NCBI RefSeq assembly: GCF_014698935.1
Contig: NZ_JACVMN010000001.1
Coordinates: 1-64,000, forward strand
Length of the DNA stretch: 64,000 bases
Reading direction: 5' to 3'
Origin: Flagellimonas sp. S3867
GTDB lineage: Bacteria > Bacteroidota > Bacteroidia > Flavobacteriales > Flavobacteriaceae
The position numbers were made by a program, and so were the translations under genes. The notes beneath the pieces are model-generated. The model was not told where the DNA came from, ran no database searches, and was given only the letters and a program-made list of their open reading frames with translations. This document shows positions 1 through 9,316 of the stretch, piece after piece (positions within the stretch are counted from its first letter, which is position 1; every line of letters begins with the position of its first letter).

Positions 1-84
1 ACCCCTTTCCATTCCGAACAGGGAAGTTAAGCCCGTTTGCGCCGATGGTACTGCTATACCAAGTGGGAGAGTAGGTCGCCGCCT
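1..84 (+). rRNA. rrf: 5S ribosomal RNA, 3' part (5' end outside window)
   Basis: The first ~84 bases carry the conserved 5S sequence, including CATTCCGAACAGGGAAGTTAAG-type helix/loop sequence and the terminal GTAGGTCGCCGCC. The 5' third of the gene lies before the window, so an rRNA operon (16S-23S-5S) is expected immediately upstream. A strong terminator follows within 10 bases. The exact 3' end is uncertain by a few bases. Confidence 0.93.
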
Positions 85-90
85 TCCTTG

Positions 91-123
91 AAGGCCCTTT
101 ACACATGTAAAGGGCCTTTTTTT
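91..123 (+). terminator. Rho-independent terminator of the rRNA operon
   Basis: A near-perfect inverted repeat (arms 91-102 and 107-118, core AAGGCCCTTTAC / GTAAAGGGCCTT) with a tiny loop is followed by a run of seven T (117-123). It lies directly after the 5S rRNA and before an unrelated coding gene, so it most likely ends the rRNA transcript. Confidence 0.9.
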
Positions 124-207
124 GTTTATACCCCCTTGTTCTCTTCATCTACATTTAATGGGTTTTCTAAAAATTGATATATTTAGAAAAACAACCTTCC
201 AAACCCA

Positions 208-1521
208 ATGAGCAACGATCCTCAAAACAAAAAATTCAAGCAATGGCTTGATATTCTACAGCAAGAAAGTTGGCAATTAGAGCTAATCATTTCCGGTTTT
301 GCGATTTATGGACTGTTCATGGTTATTGAACCGATTGAAATCGCAAGTGCAGAAGCACAGAACAACGATAATATGTATCGCATATTTATGATGCAGGGAT
401 TGTTGATTTCGTGGTATATACTTACCATAAACCTGTTGATTCATGTAATTTTAAGAGGTTTGTGGATCGGCGCTATTGGATTACGTTATGTCTCTGGAGA
501 CATTGATTATGATGAATTGAATTACAGCCCAAAATTTAAAAATCATCTACTTAAGCGAGTTGGTTCTTTTGATAATTACGTAGCCAAACTTGAAAAATAT
601 TGCAGTATTATTTTTGCCGTTACCTTTCTATTACTTTTTTATTTGCTGGGTTTATTGGCATTGTCATTTTTATTTACCCTTCTAGGACTATGGATAGATA
701 GCGAAAATACTTCATATACGATCCGCTATTGGGTTGCGATTCCTTTGATAATAGCTTTAGGAATAGGTACAGTTTTGACTTTTATTGACTTTGTCACACA
801 AGGGTGGTTAAAACGAAAAAAATGGACAAGCTGGTTTTATTATCCAATATATTGGCTGTTTAAATACCTAACCCTGTCATTTTTATATCGCCCAATCGTA
901 TACAATTTTTTGGATACTAGATTTGGACGCAGATTAAGTCTGGTTTTGGTACCCTTGTATTTGGGGTTGACCATTTTGGCAGGAACAGGGTTCAGTACCT
1001 CCAATTATTGGCATAAAGATTTGAGTTCCAATGCATTTATAGCGAATATGGAAAATTATGATGATTCGGTGTCGAAAAATACGACCTATGTCAATTTAGC
1101 TTCTATACCTTCTAAAGTAATTACCGATGGATTTTTGAGCGTTTTCATTGTATATGGGCGTACAATTGAAGACGATGTTTTTTATTTTAATGAGAATCTG
1201 AAGCCAGAAAAGGACAAACGTGGCTTACATTCTACCTTTCAAACAGGTAAAATAGGATGGCAAGACCGACGAAAGCTTCTTAAGGAGTATATGGCTACAC
1301 TAAAAGAAATGTACCGACTTAAGATAGATAGTACCTCATATGACTTTGATTTTGTTTTCACCCAAAATAAAAGGGAACAAGAGGGTTTTGAAACCTTTTT
1401 GGATATAGATCAGTTGGTAAATGGAAAACATGTGTTGGAAGTGACCAGAAAAGACCATCAAGAGGATAGTGTTTATTATCGTAAGATTATTACAATACCA
1501 TTTTGGTATTATCCGGAGTAA
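208..1521 (+). CDS. Multi-span membrane protein of unknown function
   Basis: The 437-residue product is not a family I can name. Hydrophobic segments near residues 24-42, 63-92, 132-162, 173-196 and 243-262 suggest about five membrane spans. They are followed by a hydrophilic C-terminal region of about 170 residues with many charged residues. There is no cleavable signal peptide; the start is a soluble, charged 20-residue stretch. It is monocistronic-looking: it follows the rRNA terminator, and the next gene starts 77 bases downstream. No catalytic motif or metal-binding cluster stands out. It is probably an inner-membrane protein restricted to Bacteroidota (inference from composition only). 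Confidence 0.8.
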   Translation: MSNDPQNKKFKQWLDILQQESWQLELIISGFAIYGLFMVIEPIEIASAEAQNNDNMYRIFMMQGLLISWYILTINLLIHVILRGLWIGAIGLRYVSGDIDYDELNYSPKFKNHLLKRVGSFDNYVAKLEKYCSIIFAVTFLLLFYLLGLLALSFLFTLLGLWIDSENTSYTIRYWVAIPLIIALGIGTVLTFIDFVTQGWLKRKKWTSWFYYPIYWLFKYLTLSFLYRPIVYNFLDTRFGRRLSLVLVPLYLGLTILAGTGFSTSNYWHKDLSSNAFIANMENYDDSVSKNTTYVNLASIPSKVITDGFLSVFIVYGRTIEDDVFYFNENLKPEKDKRGLHSTFQTGKIGWQDRRKLLKEYMATLKEMYRLKIDSTSYDFDFVFTQNKREQEGFETFLDIDQLVNGKHVLEVTRKDHQEDSVYYRKIITIPFWYYPE

Positions 1522-1598
1522 ACCCGGACAACTATTTAATCATAAAAAAGCTAAATATACCCCACCAATATGTTTAATTTAGAGCAAACAAGTAACCC

Positions 1599-2933
1599 AT
1601 GAGAACATATCTAGCCTTCTTTCTAATTTGTTTTAGTATTACCATTAATGCCCAGCAAGGCAAATTAAAAGCCTTGGTCGGTGGAACATTGATAGATGGT
1701 TTTGGTTCAGAACCTATAAAGAACAGCGTAATATTAATTGAAGGAGAGCGCATTAAGGCAGTTGGCACCATAGCAACACTTCCCGTTCCAAATAATGCAG
1801 AAGTCATCTCAACAGAAGGAATGAGTGTCCTTCCCGGACTTTGGGATATGCATGTGCATACGATGATCAATGGCCATGCAGATTATACGTATTGGGACAA
1901 AACCTATCCTCCATTATTTGAAGATGTAATCATGCCATCCTCTGCCCATCAACTTTTAATGGCCGGAGTAACTAGTGCAAGGGATTTGGGAGCACCATTA
2001 AAAGAAAGTATCTCGGTACGAGATAGAATCAACAATGGCGAAATACCTGGAGCAACTTTATATGTTTCTGGACCCTTTATCCAACATAAACCTTATCCGG
2101 GAACTGAAGATTTTCGCTGGGGAGTCAATAGCCCTGAAGATGGAAAACGAAAAATTAAAAAACTGGCAGATGCTGGTGTTGATGTCATAAAATTGATAGA
2201 TCAAGACCAAATGACCATGGAAGAATTGAAAGCTGTGGTCGATGAGGCACATAAACATAATTTAAAGGTGGTGGCTCATGGTCATCGACCAGAAGAAATT
2301 AGAAGGGGATTAAAAGTGGGAGTTGATTGTTTTGAACATACAGGTTTGTCTTCAGCGCCCAAATATCCGGATGATGTCATGGAAATGATCAAGGAACGGA
2401 CGGCTCAGATGAACAAAGGGCCGTTATTTTGGTGTCCAACCGTTGAAGGTTTGTACAACTATGAATATGTAAGGGATAATCGTGAAAAGTTAGATGATGA
2501 TTCATGGCACTTGGGTTTACCTGATAGTGTTATTACCGATATTAAAAACAGCATTAAACACCCGGACAGATTGCCATATTTCCAACTTACACCCTCACGA
2601 AAGCCCACTTTAAAAACTAAAATCCAACAACTTTTGGATGCTGGAGTTGTGTTGTTAGTAGGTACAGACAGTGGTATTCCCATGAAATTCCATAGCCAAT
2701 CTACATGGAATGAGCTTGATGTATGGGTGAATGAATTTGGTATTGACCCCATGTATGCGATACGTTCTGCTACCTATTGGCCTGCCCTTTGGATGGGTGT
2801 TGCCGATGATGTAGGCACTATCACACCTGGAAAATATGCCGACATTATAGCGGTAGATGGCGACGTTATGCGATATATTAGTTTGTTGCAAGATGTTGAT
2901 ATGGTCATCAAACACGGCAAACGTTATAAATAG
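1599..2933 (+). CDS. Secreted amidohydrolase family protein (imidazolonepropionase-like)
   Basis: This 444-residue protein has an N-terminal signal peptide (about residues 1-18, ending INAQ). It is a metal-dependent amidohydrolase of the urease/imidazolonepropionase superfamily. The HxH pair lies at H85/H87 in WDMHVH, the candidate carboxylated lysine is K198 (VIKLID), metal histidines are H227 (VVAHGH) and H247 (FEHTG), and the catalytic aspartate lies in VGTDSG near residue 356. The C-terminus has the usual GTITPGKYADIIAVDGD segment. It probably hydrolyses a cyclic amide or dipeptide-like substrate in the periplasm; the substrate cannot be read from sequence. The hemolysin III gene starts 6 bases after its stop codon, so the two are probably co-transcribed. 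Confidence 0.88.
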   Translation: MRTYLAFFLICFSITINAQQGKLKALVGGTLIDGFGSEPIKNSVILIEGERIKAVGTIATLPVPNNAEVISTEGMSVLPGLWDMHVHTMINGHADYTYWDKTYPPLFEDVIMPSSAHQLLMAGVTSARDLGAPLKESISVRDRINNGEIPGATLYVSGPFIQHKPYPGTEDFRWGVNSPEDGKRKIKKLADAGVDVIKLIDQDQMTMEELKAVVDEAHKHNLKVVAHGHRPEEIRRGLKVGVDCFEHTGLSSAPKYPDDVMEMIKERTAQMNKGPLFWCPTVEGLYNYEYVRDNREKLDDDSWHLGLPDSVITDIKNSIKHPDRLPYFQLTPSRKPTLKTKIQQLLDAGVVLLVGTDSGIPMKFHSQSTWNELDVWVNEFGIDPMYAIRSATYWPALWMGVADDVGTITPGKYADIIAVDGDVMRYISLLQDVDMVIKHGKRYK

Positions 2934-2939
2934 GTTTTT

Positions 2940-3578
2940 TTGACTTCCAACCCCAAAGCTGTTTTACTAGAAGAAAAATGGAATGCATATTCCCATGCAA
3001 TGGGAATTGTACTTTCGATTATAGGGTTCATTTTCTTTTTAAAAAAGGATTTAACAAGTACACCCTATTTACACAGTAGCATTGTCACCTATAGTATTTC
3101 GTTACTATTGTTATTTTCAGCTTCGACGATTTATCACGCTGTGGAGAATCCAAAACTCAAAAAGAAGCTTCGGATTTTGGATCATATCAGCATATATTAT
3201 TTAATAGCAGGCACCTATACGCCAGTTTGTTTAACCCTTCTGCCAGATTCAAAAGGCTGGTTGTTATTCTATTTAGTTTGGGGAATAGCCTTATTAGGAA
3301 CTATTTTAAAATTGTTTTTTACCGGAAAATTTGGGGCTTTTTCGTTGGTGCTTTATGGTGTTATGGGCTGGTTGGTTATTATCGATTTGAAATTTATATT
3401 GGAAAACATGTCTTCTCAAGGATTATTTTTATTGGCATTGGGAGGAGCTTTCTACACTATTGGAATAGTCTTTTACGCAATCAAGAAAATCCCATACAAT
3501 CATTTAATTTGGCACTTTTTTGTGCTAGGTGGTGCGATAAGTCATTGGGCGTTGATTTTAATAGAAATCTTGAGTTGA
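2940..3578 (+). CDS. Hemolysin III / PAQR-family membrane protein
   Basis: This 212-residue protein has about seven membrane helices and matches the HlyIII/YqfA (PAQR-like) family. The N-terminal EEKWNAYSHAMG motif, the STIYHAVEN segment, DHISIYYLIAGTYTP, and the C-terminal HLIWH...SHW histidines are the family's conserved metal-site positions. The start is TTG at 2940. The next ATG (residue 21) would cut into the conserved N-terminal motif, and the upstream gene's stop codon lies in the same frame only 6 bases before. Family members are putative metal-dependent hydrolases of membrane lipids; the hemolysin name is historical. Confidence 0.88.
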   Translation: MTSNPKAVLLEEKWNAYSHAMGIVLSIIGFIFFLKKDLTSTPYLHSSIVTYSISLLLLFSASTIYHAVENPKLKKKLRILDHISIYYLIAGTYTPVCLTLLPDSKGWLLFYLVWGIALLGTILKLFFTGKFGAFSLVLYGVMGWLVIIDLKFILENMSSQGLFLLALGGAFYTIGIVFYAIKKIPYNHLIWHFFVLGGAISHWALILIEILS

Positions 3579-3590
3579 TTTGTTTCAAGA

Positions 3591-4277
3591 TTATATAAAA
3601 TAAGCAATCCCGACTCCTAAGATTATCACCATCAGTTTTCGCAAATTAAACGAATGTCCCTGAGAACTCTCAAATAGAATTATGGTAGATACATGAAGAA
3701 ATACCCCAATAGCCAAGGCTGTAAAAATGGATGCATAGGCTTCCATCCAGGAAGATTGCGCCAAATAACTTCCGATTGGGGTCATCAATGAAAAGGCAGC
3801 AATAAACAGGATAATGGAACTTTTTTTCAATTTGGAGTTGACCAAAAAGATGCTAAGGATAATGGCTACGGGTATTTTGTGAATCAAGATTCCATATAAA
3901 ATGGAATTATCGCCATGAATCGGCACTCCTTCAATTAACGCATGCACCGATAAACTTAGAAATAGCAAAAGGGGGAATCTGTTCTTTTCCAAATCTAAAT
4001 GTACATGCCCGTGTTCGGCACCTTTGGAAAAGAACTCCAAGAAAATCTGAAGTAAAATCCCTGCCAATATAAAAACAGCAATTTTTTTGGGACTTTGGTT
4101 TTCATATACCTCTGGTAGCAGTTCAAAAAATGTCAGTGCCAATAGAAAAGCCCCACTAAATGCCAGTAATAATTTAATATTCTTCTTGCCTTTAGGCCGA
4201 GATATCCAAACGAAAAGAAAACTGGCCCATACGGCCAAAATAGGTGCTATAAAAATCAAAGCAAAGGGAAAATTCAT
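3591..4277 (-). CDS. ZIP family metal transporter
   Basis: The 228-residue product has about eight hydrophobic helices and carries the ZIP signature histidines in HALIEG (112-117) and HKIP (133-136). A short histidine-rich loop, EHGHVH (88-93), between helices 3 and 4 is typical of ZIP zinc/iron importers. It is expected in the inner membrane, moving divalent metal into the cytoplasm; which metal is not evident. It converges with the hemolysin III gene (12-base gap) and is divergent from the RNA methyltransferase gene, whose start lies 56 bases away. Confidence 0.87.
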   Translation of the reverse strand: MNFPFALIFIAPILAVWASFLFVWISRPKGKKNIKLLLAFSGAFLLALTFFELLPEVYENQSPKKIAVFILAGILLQIFLEFFSKGAEHGHVHLDLEKNRFPLLLFLSLSVHALIEGVPIHGDNSILYGILIHKIPVAIILSIFLVNSKLKKSSIILFIAAFSLMTPIGSYLAQSSWMEAYASIFTALAIGVFLHVSTIILFESSQGHSFNLRKLMVIILGVGIAYFI

Positions 4278-4319
4278 ATGCGGTGTTGAAGGGATAAAAA
4301 TAGCCTATTTTTACCAAAA

Positions 4320-4327
4320 TATTTTTG
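4320..4327 (+). promoter_or_regulatory. -7 promoter element TATTTTTG before the RNA methyltransferase gene
   Basis: TATTTTTG matches the Bacteroidota -7 consensus TAnnTTTG and ends 6 bases before the ATG at 4334. No convincing -33 TTG lies at the usual distance, so confidence is modest. If used, the transcript would have almost no leader. Confidence 0.35.
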
Positions 4328-4333
4328 CTAATT

Positions 4334-5512
4334 ATGGCAGGTAATTTTAAAATGTTGGCCAAAACCTTCTATGGATTTGAACCTATTCTAGCCAAAGAGC
4401 TTCGTGATTTGGGGGCTGGCCATGTAAAGGAAGGGGTTAGGAATGTCACATTCGAAGGGGATACCGGATTTATGTACAAGGCCAATCTTTGTTTACGGAC
4501 GGCATTAAAAATATTTAAACCGATAGCGACTTTTAAGGTATTAAACGAAAAAGAACTATACCAAAACGTTAATCGAATAAATTGGCCCAAGTATTTTGAT
4601 TGCGGCAAAACCTTTGCCATTGATACCACTATGCATTCAGATGTGTTCAATAACTCTTTATTTGTTTCCCAAAAAGTGAAGGATGCTTTGGTTGATAAAT
4701 TCAGGGCGGTCGAGCGGCAGCGCCCAAATGTCAATACCCATGATCCAGATGTTCGAATCAATGTCCATTTGTACAAAAACTTTTGTTCAGTGTCCTTGGA
4801 TAGTTCAGGCAGTTCATTGCACCAAAGAGGTTACCGAATAGCAACCAACATAGCACCCATAAATGAGGTATTGGCAGCAGGGTTGTTACTGAGCAGTGGT
4901 TGGGACGGAGAAACGGACTTTATGGACCCCATGTGTGGTAGCGGTACGTTTTTAATAGAAGCGGGGATGATAGCCTGCAATATTCCCGCAAATATCAATC
5001 GGGAAAACTATGCATTTATGCATTGGAATGATTATGATGATGAGCTGCATAATAAAATAGTTGATGCCAGTTTAAATAAGACCAGAGAGTTCCATTATAA
5101 GATTATTGGATATGATAAGGCACCTTCCGCGGTTCGCAAAGCCCAAGAAAATGTGGATAATGCCAACCTTTCTGAATATATATCCATTGAGCGAAAAGAT
5201 TTTTTTAGGACGGAAAAACCCATTGATGCAAAATTGCACATGGTATTTAATCCACCTTATGGGGAACGTCTTCAGATAGATGTTGAAGATTTTTATTCAA
5301 AAATAGGGGATACGTTAAAACAACAATATCCAGATACCAATGCATGGTTGATTACTTCAAACTTGGAAGCGTTGAAGTATGTAGGACTCAGACCCTCGAG
5401 AAAGATAAAAACCTATAACGGGAAACTGGAGTCCAGGTTAGTGAAATATGAAATGTATGCTGGAAGTAAGAAAGCGAAGTTTAACCCAGATGGGCAGGAG
5501 GCAAAATCATAA
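4334..5512 (+). CDS. THUMP-domain class I RNA methyltransferase (RlmL N-terminal-half type)
   Basis: This 392-residue protein has an N-terminal THUMP RNA-binding domain (about residues 45-160) and a UPF0020-type Rossmann methyltransferase domain. The SAM-binding segment is MDPMCGSGTFLIEAG, and the N6/N2-type catalytic motif is NPPYGERL near residue 300. The architecture matches bacterial YpsC/RlmL-type 23S rRNA guanine-N2 methyltransferases, without the C-terminal RlmK half seen in E. coli RlmKL. The ATG at 4334 is preferred; an in-frame TTG at 4325 overlaps the -7-like element. Confidence 0.9.
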   Translation: MAGNFKMLAKTFYGFEPILAKELRDLGAGHVKEGVRNVTFEGDTGFMYKANLCLRTALKIFKPIATFKVLNEKELYQNVNRINWPKYFDCGKTFAIDTTMHSDVFNNSLFVSQKVKDALVDKFRAVERQRPNVNTHDPDVRINVHLYKNFCSVSLDSSGSSLHQRGYRIATNIAPINEVLAAGLLLSSGWDGETDFMDPMCGSGTFLIEAGMIACNIPANINRENYAFMHWNDYDDELHNKIVDASLNKTREFHYKIIGYDKAPSAVRKAQENVDNANLSEYISIERKDFFRTEKPIDAKLHMVFNPPYGERLQIDVEDFYSKIGDTLKQQYPDTNAWLITSNLEALKYVGLRPSRKIKTYNGKLESRLVKYEMYAGSKKAKFNPDGQEAKS

Positions 5513-5536
5513 AATTTTGTCTTTTATTTATTCAAA

Positions 5537-5884
5537 TTATTTATCCGACCAAACAGCAAGCTCATTACCCGAAGGATCAGTAAAATGAAACCTACGCCCA
5601 CCTGGAAAGGAGAAGATTTCTTTCACCACTTTTCCACCGGCTCCAACAATCTTTTCTTGAATGTGTAAAAGATTTTCATGATATAGCACAATCAATGCGC
5701 CATTGACAATAGCTTCATCGCTTGTTTCAAACCCACCTTCGAGTCCACTTTCTGAAAATGCCGTATACGTTGGACCATAATCGGTGAATGTCCACCCAAA
5801 ACAATGCGAATAGAATGTTTTCGTTTTTTCGAGGTCAGAAGCCTTGAATTCAATATAATTGATTGGGGTGTTTTCGGATTTCAT
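5537..5884 (-). CDS. VOC (glyoxalase/bleomycin-resistance fold) family protein
   Basis: At 115 residues this is a single VOC module with the paired beta-alpha-beta-beta-beta repeats: NYIEFKASDLEKTKTFYSHCFGW at the N-terminus and the closing FTDPSGNELAVW segment. The usual metal ligand positions are H/E-like: E12 in the first strand, and the terminal GNELAVW glutamate. VOC proteins range from glyoxalase to dioxygenase to antibiotic-binding roles, so no substrate is assigned. It converges with the RNA methyltransferase gene (24-base gap). Confidence 0.85.
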   Translation of the reverse strand: MKSENTPINYIEFKASDLEKTKTFYSHCFGWTFTDYGPTYTAFSESGLEGGFETSDEAIVNGALIVLYHENLLHIQEKIVGAGGKVVKEIFSFPGGRRFHFTDPSGNELAVWSDK

Positions 5885-5932
5885 GTTGGCAATTTAATAT
5901 TAGAAAATTACAGCAGTCCTACGTACAGTAAT

Positions 5933-6703
5933 TTAGTTTTGTTCGGGGTCGGATGGTTCTTCTTTTTTCTTATTTGATTTTTTGTAAAAAGGAATTAAAT
6001 AGGAAATGGAATAGTTATAGTTTACTCCAAAATTACTTCCATCGGTAACTTTGTTGAATCCAGGAATCCAAAGGTTAGGAAAACGTTCTTCTTCCTTATT
6101 GGTCACCAAAAACCCTAAACGAGCACTCATACCCACATAAATGTTGGCAAACAGCTCTACTTTGACACCAGCAACAAATTCGAGCCATGAGGCTGTAAGA
6201 CCACTGAATTCTTCGCTATTTTGTACTCCTGCTAAAAACCCATCTGGATTAAAGAATCTATTGCTGTCAAAAATGTTGTATTCGTTCAACGTTTGGCTAA
6301 AACTTGCAACGGCATAACGTCCACCAATGGTAATGGAATTGTTCATACCGAACCAATTTTCATAGCTATTAATTTCAGCTCCAACCTTTAAGTAACTTCC
6401 CGAAGAGGTATAGTTGTAGAGCAGGGTATTTCCCAAACCTTCGTTTTGCGTTTTCTCTTCATTACCCAGTTCGGCCGCCAAATACAACTTTTGAGTTAAC
6501 CTATAATCTCCTACCAACTCCAGACCTGTATAATCTTCATCTGCAAATGACAAAACCAACTTGCTTATGTCCACCCCGGCACGCAGGCCATACTCCTGTT
6601 TATATTCAACGGTATCCTTAGGCTGAAGGTCAATGGGCTTATCTTGGCATATTCCGGTAAAGGAAATTGCAAAGCAAAAGAAGCTAATGAAATATCTTAA
6701 CAT
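5933..6703 (-). CDS. DUF6048 family outer-membrane-like protein
   Basis: This 256-residue protein has a signal peptide (about residues 1-19, ending GICQ) and long alternating aromatic/polar strands, as in an outer-membrane beta-barrel. The C-terminus is a lysine/glutamate-rich tail. The product and its position next to a DUF6452 gene and rlmD match the Bacteroidota DUF6048 family (recognised, not computed). Its start codon overlaps the end of the DUF6452 gene by 20 bases, so translation is probably coupled. Function is unknown. Confidence 0.78.
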   Translation of the reverse strand: MLRYFISFFCFAISFTGICQDKPIDLQPKDTVEYKQEYGLRAGVDISKLVLSFADEDYTGLELVGDYRLTQKLYLAAELGNEEKTQNEGLGNTLLYNYTSSGSYLKVGAEINSYENWFGMNNSITIGGRYAVASFSQTLNEYNIFDSNRFFNPDGFLAGVQNSEEFSGLTASWLEFVAGVKVELFANIYVGMSARLGFLVTNKEEERFPNLWIPGFNKVTDGSNFGVNYNYSISYLIPFYKKSNKKKEEPSDPEQN

Positions 6704-7196
6704 GGATATTATTGGAGTTTTCTATAGTTTGTTGCACAATTGTAATGTCTTGAATCCAATTGGAAGCGCTGGCGGGTAATATCACGTCAATCTCATCATA
6801 GTTGGCTACAAAGCCACAAGCTCTGGATACAAAAGCCTCACGCATGTTATAGGAAATTGTAAGAGTGTCTATATTACCTGTTTCATCACCGGTAGTGTCA
6901 TCATCGGCCGAATTTGTTATAAATGCAAATTGGGTACTTGCGGCATCAATACGCAAAGGAATTCCAATGGAGTCCAAACTGCTTGTGCGATCAGCGATGG
7001 TGTTGATATTGCTGTCAAGAATGACCTCTTTTATGCGCAAAGCGGGCACATCTTTGGATTGGGTTGTATCATTTATATCAAAAAAACCAATAACCAAAAG
7101 GGGAGTATCCCCAGCTACACATATATCATCTTTTTCACAAGAAGCCACATTAAAAAACAAGAAGGCTATCAGTAAGATGGGAAGTATTTTTTTCAT
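6684..7196 (-). CDS. DUF6452 family lipoprotein
   Basis: The product begins with a lipoprotein signal: MKKILP, a hydrophobic core, then lipobox VASC (Cys 20), followed by EKDD. This places it in the outer membrane or periplasm as a lipoprotein of about 170 residues. The rest is rich in beta-strand sequence and has two further cysteines (CVAGDTP and RACGF). An alternative in-frame ATG at 7223 would add nine residues before the signal sequence; 7196 is preferred because it gives a normal signal peptide. It lies between rlmD and DUF6048 in an overlapping string. No function is known for the family. Confidence 0.78.
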   Translation of the reverse strand: MKKILPILLIAFLFFNVASCEKDDICVAGDTPLLVIGFFDINDTTQSKDVPALRIKEVILDSNINTIADRTSSLDSIGIPLRIDAASTQFAFITNSADDDTTGDETGNIDTLTISYNMREAFVSRACGFVANYDEIDVILPASASNWIQDITIVQQTIENSNNIHVKIFH

Positions 7197-7226
7197 GCTA
7201 AAACTAAAAATAGATTTCATCAAAAA

Positions 7227-8639
7227 TTATACCCGTTTTTCCAAAAGTACAACATTTTCAACGTGGTGAGTCTGGGGAAACATGTCAACGGGCTGAACCT
7301 TGGTAACTTTGTAATTTTCATCCAAAAGAGCCAAATCCCTGGCCTGGGTTGCGCTGTTGCAGCTCACATATACGATTTTTTTGGGTGCTGCCGATAAAAG
7401 TTGTTCCACAACCAGTTTATGCATTCCATCACGTGGTGGGTCCGTGATTACCACATCTGGATTCCCATGTTGTTCAATAAATTCATTATTGAATACATTT
7501 TTCATGTCACCAACATAAAATTCAACATTGGAAATATTGTTGTTGACAGCATTTGTTTTGGCATCTTCAATCGCTTCTGGGACTGACTCCACACCAATTA
7601 CTTTTTTTGCATATTTTGAAACAAATTGTGCAATGGTACCCGTTCCTGTATATAGATCATAGACCAACTCACTTCCGGTCAACCCTGCAAAATCCCGAGT
7701 TATTTTATAAAGTTCGTATGCCTGTTCAGAATTGGTCTGATAAAAAGATTTGGCATTTATCTTGAACCTTAAGCTTTCCATTTCTTCAAAAATATGATCT
7801 CTTCCAGCAAAGCAGATTACCTCTTGATCATAAAGAGTATCATTTTGCTTTTGGTTGATGACATATAGCAATGCGGTAATTTCAGGGAATTTTTGAGCTA
7901 TATGATTTAGTAACAGTTCCCTTTTTTCCTGGTCATCATCACGAAACTGGATGAGTAGCATAATCTCTCCGGTTGAAGCGGTACGCAACATCATGGTGCG
8001 TAGTAGACCCTCTTGTTTTCTTGGATTGAAAAATGAAAGCCCATTTTCAATGGCAAAATTCCGTATCTCTAATCGGATTGCATTTGAGGGATCTTGCTGA
8101 AGATGACATTTTTTAACATCTAAAATTTTGTCCCACATCCCCGGGATATGAAATCCCAGTGCATTTCTGTCTTCAATTGGAATTTCGGAATCGATTTCTT
8201 CTTGGGTTAACCAGCGACTATCTGAAAAAGAGAATTCCATCTTGTTTCGATAGAAATATTGCTTTTCGGAACCTAGAATTGGGGTTATTTCGGGTAATTC
8301 AATATTACCAATGCGTTTTAAATTATTTTCAACTTCCTTCTGTTTAAAAAAGAGTTGATGTTCATAACCCATATGCTGCCATTTGCACCCACCACATACT
8401 CCAAAGTGCTCGCATTGTGGGGTAGTTCTTTTATCAGAAAGCGTATGAAAGTTTGTTGCAACACCCTCAAAAAAGGACTTACGCTTTTTGGTAGTTTGTA
8501 CATCAACTACATCTCCAGGCACGGCATTGGATAAAAAAATCACCCTTCCATCAGGGGCTTTACCAACAGATTTTCCTTTGGCTCCAGCATCGACAACTTC
8601 GACGTTCTCAAACGTTATTCGCTTGTTTTTTCTACGCAT
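7227..8639 (-). CDS. rlmD: 23S rRNA (uracil-C5) methyltransferase RlmD
   Basis: This 470-residue enzyme belongs to the RumA/RlmD (TrmA-like) family. An N-terminal TRAM RNA-binding domain (about 8-62) is followed by an iron-sulfur cluster site with C76, C82, C85 and C178. A SAM-dependent methyltransferase domain follows, with DLYTGTGTIA, DPPRDGM (401-407) and the nucleophile C428 in VSCNS. It would methylate a uracil of 23S rRNA using SAM. The gene is divergent from the ECF sigma gene and upstream of DUF6452/DUF6048. Flavobacteria often annotate this paralog as rlmD; assignment to U1939 versus another uracil is not certain. Confidence 0.92.
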   Translation of the reverse strand: MRRKNKRITFENVEVVDAGAKGKSVGKAPDGRVIFLSNAVPGDVVDVQTTKKRKSFFEGVATNFHTLSDKRTTPQCEHFGVCGGCKWQHMGYEHQLFFKQKEVENNLKRIGNIELPEITPILGSEKQYFYRNKMEFSFSDSRWLTQEEIDSEIPIEDRNALGFHIPGMWDKILDVKKCHLQQDPSNAIRLEIRNFAIENGLSFFNPRKQEGLLRTMMLRTASTGEIMLLIQFRDDDQEKRELLLNHIAQKFPEITALLYVINQKQNDTLYDQEVICFAGRDHIFEEMESLRFKINAKSFYQTNSEQAYELYKITRDFAGLTGSELVYDLYTGTGTIAQFVSKYAKKVIGVESVPEAIEDAKTNAVNNNISNVEFYVGDMKNVFNNEFIEQHGNPDVVITDPPRDGMHKLVVEQLLSAAPKKIVYVSCNSATQARDLALLDENYKVTKVQPVDMFPQTHHVENVVLLEKRV

Positions 8640-8643
8640 GGCG

Positions 8644-8651
8644 CAAAAGTA
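8644..8651 (-). promoter_or_regulatory. -7 promoter element TACTTTTG before rlmD
   Basis: On the minus strand TACTTTTG matches TAnnTTTG and ends 4 bases before the rlmD ATG (8639). No good -33 TTG was found at 17-23 bases, so this is a motif match only. Confidence 0.35.
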
Positions 8652-8764
8652 AGCATAGGTTTTTATACAGAACTACTAACTTGTATAATGAAAAGGATAA
8701 AATCTACATTTTTTTGAACCTTTTTAATAATTCAGCGTCTTTGAGTTATATCCGAGCTAATTAA

Positions 8765-9316
8765 ATGCAGGAAAAAGAACGTATAGTTGATGGTAAACTT
8801 GTTGCGGATTTTCAATCTGGTAACAAACAGGCATTGATGACCTTAGTGAAACGTTGGCACAAAAGCTTTTGCGATAAAGCGTATTGGATTGTTAAAGACG
8901 CGGATATGGCAAAGGATATCGCCCAGGATTGCTGGCAAATCATTATCGATAAGCTTGAAATGCTAAAAGATCCTGAAAGCTTTGGTGCATGGGCAATGCG
9001 AATTGTTTATACCAAGTCTATTGATGCCATCAAAATAAAGAATAAAGCAGATACCATGCGTAATCAATTGGCTCAAGAAAGTATTGAGGAAGTTGAATCA
9101 TCATATACGGAAAGTCTAAAACAAGACTTGCTAAAGACGGTGAACGCATTACCCGAACATCAACAAATGGTTGTCCGTTTGTTTTATGTTCAGGACTATT
9201 CGCTAAAGGAAATTAGCAGAATTTTGGATATTTCGATTGGAACTGCTAAATCCAGGCTGTATCACGCTAGAGAAAAATTAAAAACAATAATTAAAAATAG
9301 AAGTCATGAAAACTAA
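8765..9316 (+). CDS. ECF-type RNA polymerase sigma factor
   Basis: This 183-residue protein has a sigma-70 region 2 (about residues 20-90; core-binding helix around MAKDIAQDCWQIIID) and a region 4 helix-turn-helix (about 125-175; LPEHQQMVVRLFYVQ then YSLKEISRILDISIGTAKSRL). There is no region 1 or 3, so it is an extracytoplasmic-function sigma factor. The next gene starts inside its last codons (11-base overlap) and encodes a small membrane protein, an arrangement typical of a sigma factor and its membrane regulator. The target regulon is unknown. Confidence 0.92.
   Translation: MQEKERIVDGKLVADFQSGNKQALMTLVKRWHKSFCDKAYWIVKDADMAKDIAQDCWQIIIDKLEMLKDPESFGAWAMRIVYTKSIDAIKIKNKADTMRNQLAQESIEEVESSYTESLKQDLLKTVNALPEHQQMVVRLFYVQDYSLKEISRILDISIGTAKSRLYHAREKLKTIIKNRSHEN

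Noticed and set aside
1574..1870. Minus-strand ORF of about 98 codons opposite the amidohydrolase.
   Set aside because: It lies wholly antisense to a strongly supported gene, with no recognisable domain, RBS or signal; a frame shadow.
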